Program-made: the position numbers and the translations under genes | Shown: piece by piece, positions 6,816-10,497 of the stretch | How positions within the stretch are numbered: position 1 is the first letter of the stretch | How the letters are laid out: each line of letters opens with the position of its first letter | NCBI GenBank assembly: GCA_913060595.1 | Contig: CAJXSA010000119.1 | Span: 1-10,497 of the forward strand | Length of the DNA stretch: 10,497 bases | Direction of reading: 5' to 3' | From: an uncultured Ignavibacteria bacterium | GTDB lineage: Bacteria > Bacteroidota > Ignavibacteria > SZUA-365 | The notes under the pieces: generated by a model | What the model saw: the letters and a program-made list of their open reading frames with translations, nothing else | What the model was told of the DNA's origin: nothing | Database searches by the model: none

Positions 6816-6851
6816 CGGCTCTGGTAAATCGCCGGGGCAATTCGTATTTTG
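6816..6851 (+). promoter_or_regulatory. Possible promoter of the tRNA-Arg gene
   Basis: TATTTTG at 6845-6851 is one base short of the TAnnTTTG element and sits about 50 nt before the tRNA. CTCTGG just upstream could be a poor -33 element. The 12-mer AATTCGTATTTT here (6839-6850) recurs at 7200-7211 ahead of the secreted-protein gene. A 6-bp hairpin in the leader (GCGGGA 6869-6874 with TCCCGC 6885-6890) precedes the tRNA. Confidence 0.3.
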
Positions 6852-6899
6852 CTTTCATGCACTGCGGAGCGGGAGAGAACCCGGTCCCGCAGCCAATCT

Positions 6900-6973
6900 G
6901 CCCCCGTAGCTCAGGTGGATAGAGCGTCGGTTTCCTAAACCGCAGGTCGGGTGTTCGAGTCACCCCGGGGGTA
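6900..6973 (+). tRNA. tRNA-Arg (anticodon CCU)
   Basis: A full cloverleaf can be folded. The acceptor pairs 6900-6906 with 6966-6972 (one G-U). The D arm pairs GCTC 6909-6912 with GAGC 6922-6925. The anticodon arm is 6927-6931/6939-6943, with four pairs and a U-C mismatch at the base. The loop is TTCCTAA, with anticodon CCU at 6934-6936. The T arm is GGGTG-TTCGAGT-CACCC, 6949-6965. The discriminator is A6973 and CCA is not encoded. It reads AGG codons. Confidence 0.96.
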
Positions 6974-7205
6974 CAAACGACGAGATGAATGGAAATGGTC
7001 CGGACAATTCCCGGCTGCCGGGAGGGTGACAGGCGGCTGCTTCGGAAGTGAGTGAATAATACCTCAACTGTTCACAGGTAATTCCGAGGGATGGGGAGAT
7101 ATTTCCGAAAATCCTGAAAAATCTCTCCCGCAGGAGTAATCTGCCAACACACGGCACATTATTCGCTTTCCTGGCAATTATTCGCCATCCGTGAGGAATA
7201 ATTCG

Positions 7206-7213
7206 TATTTTTT
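7206..7213 (+). promoter_or_regulatory. Possible -7 element for the small secreted protein gene
   Basis: TATTTTTT fits TAnnTTTG except the last base and lies about 105 nt before ATG 7319. No convincing -33 TTG is seen. If used, the leader would contain the hairpins at 7255-7310. Confidence 0.22.
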
Positions 7214-7254
7214 CCGTGAAAACTGCCTTTGCGCACTCGTTTTTATGCATCGGC

Positions 7255-7310
7255 GGAGTAATTTCCCGCATCACGGGGAATTACTTCTAAACTGTTGAGA
7301 GATAATTCCC
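7255..7310 (+). promoter_or_regulatory. Two mutually exclusive hairpins upstream of the small secreted protein gene
   Basis: 7255-7268 pairs with 7274-7287 over 14 consecutive pairs (two G-U) around the loop CATCA. The right half of this stem, GGGAATTA at 7276-7283, also pairs perfectly with TAATTCCC at 7303-7310, with a 19-nt loop. Both cannot form at once, because they share 7276-7283. The second ends eight bases before ATG 7319 and would cover the place where a ribosome site is expected. No U-tract follows either stem. It may be an RNA switch or a set of dyad operators. Confidence 0.5.
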
Positions 7311-7318
7311 AAATCGCC

Positions 7319-7777
7319 ATGAAAACTACTGTACACATGCTTAGAGGCGCGGCAGCGATCCTGTTGCTGCTGTTGACGCTGGCAGCGGGAAACGCCGCGG
7401 CGCAGGACAGCAGTCTCTGCCGCGTCAGCTGCGACGGACTGTCAGTGACTGTGGAGAACGGGCAGGCGGAAAGGTATTCGGTTGCATCGATCGCACTGTT
7501 CTGGTCCGGAAATGAGGGATACTGGTCGCAGGATCTCGAGGACATCACGCTTCCCGCGCAGGGAGAAGTGCGCATTGACTACCGGGACATCGTCGCAGAT
7601 TTCAATGCGAAAAGAGATGAGGGCTATCCGCGCACCATCGTGCTCATGCTCGAGAATGCGCAGGGAGAGGTGACGGCACAGGCATTCATGGGAGACGAAG
7701 GAGAAGGATATTCTTTCGCACCGATGCTCACCGGATCATTGCAGGAGTCGGCAGAGAAACGCCTGCCGGAGCAATGA
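7319..7777 (+). CDS. Small secreted protein of unknown function
   Basis: A 152-residue protein whose family I do not recognise. It has a clear signal peptide (residues 1-28: MKTTVHMLRG, then AAAILLLLLTLAAG and an NAAA cleavage region before QDSS), so the mature product of about 124 residues is exported. The only two cysteines, C34 and C38 in CRVSCDG, lie just after the cleavage site and may form a small disulfide loop; it is not a lipoprotein by position. The rest is strand-rich and acidic (LSVTVENGQAERYSVASIAL, TIVLMLENAQGEVTAQAF), suggesting a small beta domain. ATG 7319 is chosen over in-frame TTG 7295 because the signal peptide begins there. No Shine-Dalgarno is evident. It is preceded by the hairpins and the motif array and ends 29 bp from a convergent gene, with no clear terminator between. 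Confidence 0.75.
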   Translation: MKTTVHMLRGAAAILLLLLTLAAGNAAAQDSSLCRVSCDGLSVTVENGQAERYSVASIALFWSGNEGYWSQDLEDITLPAQGEVRIDYRDIVADFNAKRDEGYPRTIVLMLENAQGEVTAQAFMGDEGEGYSFAPMLTGSLQESAEKRLPEQ

Positions 7778-7806
7778 CTCAGACGTATCCCGCCTGGTTC
7801 AAGAAC

Positions 7807-8655
7807 TCAGATACCGACCTGCACGCCGACCGAGACGGTGAGAGCGCGCTTGAGTCCGTCGATGTTGACGTCACGCTGCAGCAGGGGCACGGCCACCTGT
7901 CCGAGCAGGGAAATGCGTTCGTCGATTTCGTATGAAGATGTTCCCATCACGTTGACCTGCAGCTGATCGCTGTCGGGCACGTCGACGAAAAACTCCCCGT
8001 CGTCCACCACCGGGTGCCGGATGTTGTCCTCGGCCAGGCGCTGAATGGCGATGACTTCCAGTCCCAGGTTCACGTCGTCGATAAAGGTGCGGTAGCCCGC
8101 GCGTGCGAAGAGGTCGTCGCCGCGTGCAAGGCGGTCGACGTCGTTGTCGCTGCGTCCCGTGCTGATTTGATACCCGGCCGCGAATATCCAGGGCGCGGTT
8201 TCATAGGAAAGACCGACGATGACGTCGTTCGTGCCGAGTCCGGGCTGATAGGCCTGGGGGAGTCCCTCTTCGTTCACCGGTCCGGTAGCGATTTTTCCTC
8301 CCGCCTGCAGGGAGAGGGTGTTCCCGTGATCGGACCACAGCTGCTGGCGCCAGAGCAGCGTCAGGTCGCCGATGCCGCTCGTGCTGCCGAGGGGACCGTC
8401 AATCATGCGATACGGCAGGCGCAAAATGAGCGCGCCGCCTTCGATCAGATCCAGCACACCGTCGAACTGCACGGTGTGAAAGGTCAGCGGATCGTCTCCG
8501 CCGCTGCTGCCGAACACATAGCGCAGGGAGACCTGGTGGCGGGATTCGACGGGCGCGCCGCCTATGACACAGGCGCCTGCGTCGGAGCACTGGGCGTGCA
8601 GGGATTGCGTGATAATGAAGAGGAAAACGACCGCGGGAAGAATGCTTCTGCGCAT
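7807..8655 (-). CDS. Outer-membrane beta-barrel/transporter-like protein
   Basis: A 282-residue exported protein. The signal peptide is about 1-21 (ILPAVVFLFIITQSLHA, cleavage before QCSD). The mature N-terminus has C23 and C29 in CSDAGACVIGG, likely a disulfide. The remainder is a run of alternating hydrophobic/polar strands with glycine- and aromatic-rich turns (RHQVSLRYVFGSSGGDD, GGALILRLPYR, TSGIGDLTLLWRQQLW, TLSLQAGGKIATGP, WIFAAGYQISTGR). This pattern fits an outer-membrane barrel of the kind annotated as MetA-pathway phenol-degradation-like or 'transporter'. The GDL-T-L-x-W-R and G-x-K-x-x-T-G segments are typical there. The C-terminus ends VSVGVQVGI, without the terminal Phe of classic porins. 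Start ATG 8655 has GGAG seven bases upstream. No substrate can be assigned. It is divergent from proS. Confidence 0.65.
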   Translation of the reverse strand: MRRSILPAVVFLFIITQSLHAQCSDAGACVIGGAPVESRHQVSLRYVFGSSGGDDPLTFHTVQFDGVLDLIEGGALILRLPYRMIDGPLGSTSGIGDLTLLWRQQLWSDHGNTLSLQAGGKIATGPVNEEGLPQAYQPGLGTNDVIVGLSYETAPWIFAAGYQISTGRSDNDVDRLARGDDLFARAGYRTFIDDVNLGLEVIAIQRLAEDNIRHPVVDDGEFFVDVPDSDQLQVNVMGTSSYEIDERISLLGQVAVPLLQRDVNIDGLKRALTVSVGVQVGI

Positions 8656-8710
8656 ACGGGGACTCCACTGGCAAGTTATTCGTGATGCTGTAGCAACATC
8701 GGCGCGGGCG

Positions 8711-8750
8711 CGGTTGTTCCGCGGCAGGCGGAAATGTATATTTCAGGATT
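8711..8750. promoter_or_regulatory. Overlapping divergent promoters between the barrel gene and proS
   Basis: GAAATGTATATTTC (8731-8744) is nearly palindromic and gives a -7-like element on each strand: TATATTTC at 8737-8744 for proS, and TACATTTC on the minus strand for the barrel gene. Each differs from TAnnTTTG only at the last base. TTG 8714-8716, 20 nt before the plus-strand element, fits a -33 element. Confidence 0.4.
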
Positions 8751-8794
8751 GAATTGACAGAAGAAAATCGCTTTCCCAACAACGAGTTATCTCC

Positions 8795-10497
8795 ATGCGC
8801 CTATCCCAGTACTTCATTCCCACGCTCAAGGAAATTCCCGCCGAGGCGGTCATTCCCAGCCATCAGCTCATGCTGCGCGCCGGCATGATTCGCGGACTCT
8901 CCTCCGGCATATATTCGCTGCTTCCGCTCGGCTACCGCGTCTGGAAAAAGGTCATGCAGGTCATTCGCGAGGAAATGGACGGCATCGGGGGCATGGAACT
9001 TCATCTGCCTGCGCTGAATCCGAAGGAAATCTGGGAGGAGACCAATCGCGTCGAGGCCTTCGGGGATACGATGTTCCACATCAAGAACCGCGACCTGGTG
9101 CTCGCGCCCACGCATGAGGAGATCATCACGCATCTCGCCCAGGCCTTCGTGCACTCGTACAAGGACATGCCGCAGATCTGGTATCAGATTCAGACGAAGT
9201 TCCGCAACGAGCCGCGTCCGAAATCCGGCGTCATCCGCAGCCGGCAGTTCCTGATGAAGGACGCCTACTCGCTGGACAACAGCTGGGAAGGACTCGACGC
9301 GAGCTATCAGAAGCATTACGACGCCTACTGCCGCATCTATTCCCGCTGCGGACTCGAATACTTCGTCGTCGGCGCCTCCAGTGGGGCCATGGGCGGCACG
9401 GGGTCGCAGGAATTCATGGTGGAATCGGACGCGGGCGAGGACCTCTGCGCATTCAATCTCGAAAGCGGCTACGCCGCCAATATCGAGGTGGCCAGCTCGC
9501 AGCTGCCGCCCGTCGGACGCGTCGACGAGAATCCCGCCGCGGAGAAGTTCGACACCCCGAACGCGAAAGCCATCGACGACCTCGTCGAACAATTCGGCAT
9601 TCCCGAGGAGCGCTGCGCCAAGGCGCTGGTGTACTTCGCCGACGATGACCCCGTGCTCATTTTCATGGCCGGCAACGATCAGCTCAACGAGGCCAAGCTC
9701 CAGGGTGCGCTCAAGGCGAACGTCATTCGTCCCGCGCACGACGAGGAACTGCTCGCCCTGACCGGCGCAAACGCGGGATCCATCGGCCCCATCAATCTGA
9801 AGACGAAACTCCGTCAGATCGCCGACCTGCGTCTCGAACACGCCAACGGTATGGTCAGCGGCGCGAACGAGAACGGTTTCCACTACCGGAACATCGATCT
9901 CGACCGCGATGCGAACATCGAGACGTATCATGACCTGCGTACCGTGCTCGAGGGCGAGCCGGATCCGATCAAGGGACTGCCGCTTAAGGTGAAAAAGGCC
10001 ATCGAAGTGGGACACATCTTCAAGCTCGGCACGAAGTATTCCGAGGCGCTGAAGGCCAACTTCCTCGACGCGGAAGGCAAGGAGCACCCCATCATCATGG
10101 GCAGCTACGGCATCGGTGTCGAGCGCATCGTCGCCTGCCACATCGAGCAGCGGCACGACAAGGACGGCATCTGCTGGCATCCCTCCATCGCGCCATTCCA
10201 GGTGCAGGTGACCGGACTCAAGGTCGAAAGTGACACGGTGCGTGAGCATGCCGAGCGCATCACCGCGGATCTCGAGGCTGCAGGACTGGAAGTGCTCTAC
10301 GACGATCGCACCGGTGTCAGTCCGGGCTTCAAATTCAAGGACGCCGATCTGCTCGGCATGCCGGTCAACGTCATCGTGGGCGAGAAGCATCTCAAGGACG
10401 GCAACGTGGAGGTCAAGGTGCGCCACAGCGGCGAGCGTCACGTGGTGCCTCTCGGAGAGGTGATCGCGAAATGTGAGAATTTGATTGCGCAGCTGAT
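8795..10497 (+). CDS. proS: Prolyl-tRNA synthetase, bacterial type (3' end just outside the window)
   Basis: 567 codons are visible and open at the right edge; E. coli ProS has 572 residues, so only a few codons are missing. It charges tRNA-Pro with proline in the cytoplasm. Class II motif 1 lies near 30-55 (RGLSSGIYSLLPLGYRVW), motif 2 near 135-160 (FRNEPRPKSGVIRSRQF, LMKDAYSLD), and motif 3 near 435-447 (IMGSYGIGVERIVA). The TxE-like loop THEEIITHL is present near 110. Between motifs 2 and 3 (about 215-400) is the long YbaK-like insertion that edits Ala-tRNA-Pro, including ERCAKALVYF and LIFMAGNDQLNEAKLQ. The insertion marks the bacterial rather than the archaeal/eukaryotic form. The C-terminal anticodon-binding domain follows (about 460-567, with LYDDRTGVSPGFKFKDADLL). 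ATG 8795 gives the normal N-terminus MRLSQYFIPTLKEIP; the Shine-Dalgarno is weak. Confidence 0.97.
   Translation, partial: MRLSQYFIPTLKEIPAEAVIPSHQLMLRAGMIRGLSSGIYSLLPLGYRVWKKVMQVIREEMDGIGGMELHLPALNPKEIWEETNRVEAFGDTMFHIKNRDLVLAPTHEEIITHLAQAFVHSYKDMPQIWYQIQTKFRNEPRPKSGVIRSRQFLMKDAYSLDNSWEGLDASYQKHYDAYCRIYSRCGLEYFVVGASSGAMGGTGSQEFMVESDAGEDLCAFNLESGYAANIEVASSQLPPVGRVDENPAAEKFDTPNAKAIDDLVEQFGIPEERCAKALVYFADDDPVLIFMAGNDQLNEAKLQGALKANVIRPAHDEELLALTGANAGSIGPINLKTKLRQIADLRLEHANGMVSGANENGFHYRNIDLDRDANIETYHDLRTVLEGEPDPIKGLPLKVKKAIEVGHIFKLGTKYSEALKANFLDAEGKEHPIIMGSYGIGVERIVACHIEQRHDKDGICWHPSIAPFQVQVTGLKVESDTVREHAERITADLEAAGLEVLYDDRTGVSPGFKFKDADLLGMPVNVIVGEKHLKDGNVEVKVRHSGERHVVPLGEVIAKCENLIAQL

Larger units (their letters stand above)
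7002..7312. repeat. Cluster of about eleven degenerate GRRTAATTCC-type motifs in a gene-free stretch
   Basis: The 345 bp between the tRNA and the next start codon contain no credible gene. AT-rich cores on either strand, in a GC-rich setting, lie near 7007, 7057, 7081, 7101, 7138, 7159, 7179, 7200, 7260, 7281 and 7304. Examples are GGTAATTCCG, GAGATATTTCC, GGCAATTATTCGCC, GGAATAATTCG, GGAGTAATTTCCC, GGGGAATTACTTC and GATAATTCCC. Many neighbouring cores are 19-24 bp apart, about two helical turns. A longer imperfect pair (19 of 24 identical) links 7063-7086 with 7287-7310. Copies occur in both orientations, so this is not a CRISPR array. It could be an operator or nucleoid-protein binding array, or a decayed repeat; the function is unknown. 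Confidence 0.5.

Noticed and set aside
6900..6973. tRNA-Arg(CCU) as an integration site of a genomic island
   Set aside because: These genes are common attachment sites, but I found no integrase gene and no second copy of the tRNA 3' end in the window.
7009..7023. Hairpin TCCCGG-CTG-CCGGGA after the tRNA as its terminator
   Set aside because: The six-base stem is perfect, but no T-tract follows on either strand.
7002..7312. CRISPR array
   Set aside because: The repeated cores are short, degenerate and in both orientations with irregular gaps, and no cas gene is present.
8801..10441. Very long minus-strand open frame of 546 codons
   Set aside because: It is the antisense of proS, whose plus-strand frame has all class II synthetase motifs. 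Long antisense frames are expected in high-G+C coding DNA.

Overview
The window looks like a chromosomal segment of a high-G+C (roughly 60% by eye) member of the Bacteroidota/Chlorobiota side of the FCB group. The clues are a remnant of a type IX secretion (T9SS) C-terminal sorting tail on the minus strand near 6640-6780, TAnnTTTG-like -7 promoter elements, a periplasmic two-domain M16 protease of the type common in Bacteroidota, and proteins with typical Gram-negative signal peptides. This placement is inference; no rRNA or diagnostic marker is present.

Layout, left to right. (1) The C-terminal end of a YgiQ-type radical SAM protein overlaps by ATGA a membrane-bound class III nucleotide cyclase (161-1447). 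(2) A long secreted M16 metalloprotease (1607-4465) ends in a strong intrinsic terminator (4492-4537). (3) An O6-alkylguanine-DNA alkyltransferase gene (4595-5131) and a convergent arfB ribosome-rescue gene (minus, 5671-6102) are separated by a 571-bp insert. The insert has 41-bp terminal inverted repeats (37 of 41 identical) around one gene for a GxxExxY protein of the PD-(D/E)XK nuclease superfamily. It starts right after the ogt stop codon and supplies the last nine codons and stop of arfB. (4) A MaoC/hotdog-fold gene (minus, 6149-6592) lies upstream of arfB, and the T9SS-tail relic lies upstream of that. (5) A tRNA-Arg(CCU) gene (6900-6973) is followed by about 340 bp without a gene. That stretch holds about eleven degenerate copies of an AT-rich motif, often near 21-bp spacing, and a 14-bp hairpin that competes with an alternative hairpin just before the next start codon. 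(6) A small secreted protein of unknown function (7319-7777) converges with an outer-membrane beta-barrel-like protein (minus, 7807-8655). The latter is divergent from prolyl-tRNA synthetase (8795 to the window end, nearly complete).

Most genes are unconnected housekeeping or envelope functions. The parts that ordinary genes do not explain are the GxxExxY element, which looks like a minimal mobile unit of a nuclease gene between inverted repeats, and the motif array with alternative hairpins ahead of the small secreted protein. Two proteins (the cyclase and the MaoC-like protein) keep their fold signatures but lack key residues of their families. All calls come from reading the sequence; no database search was run.
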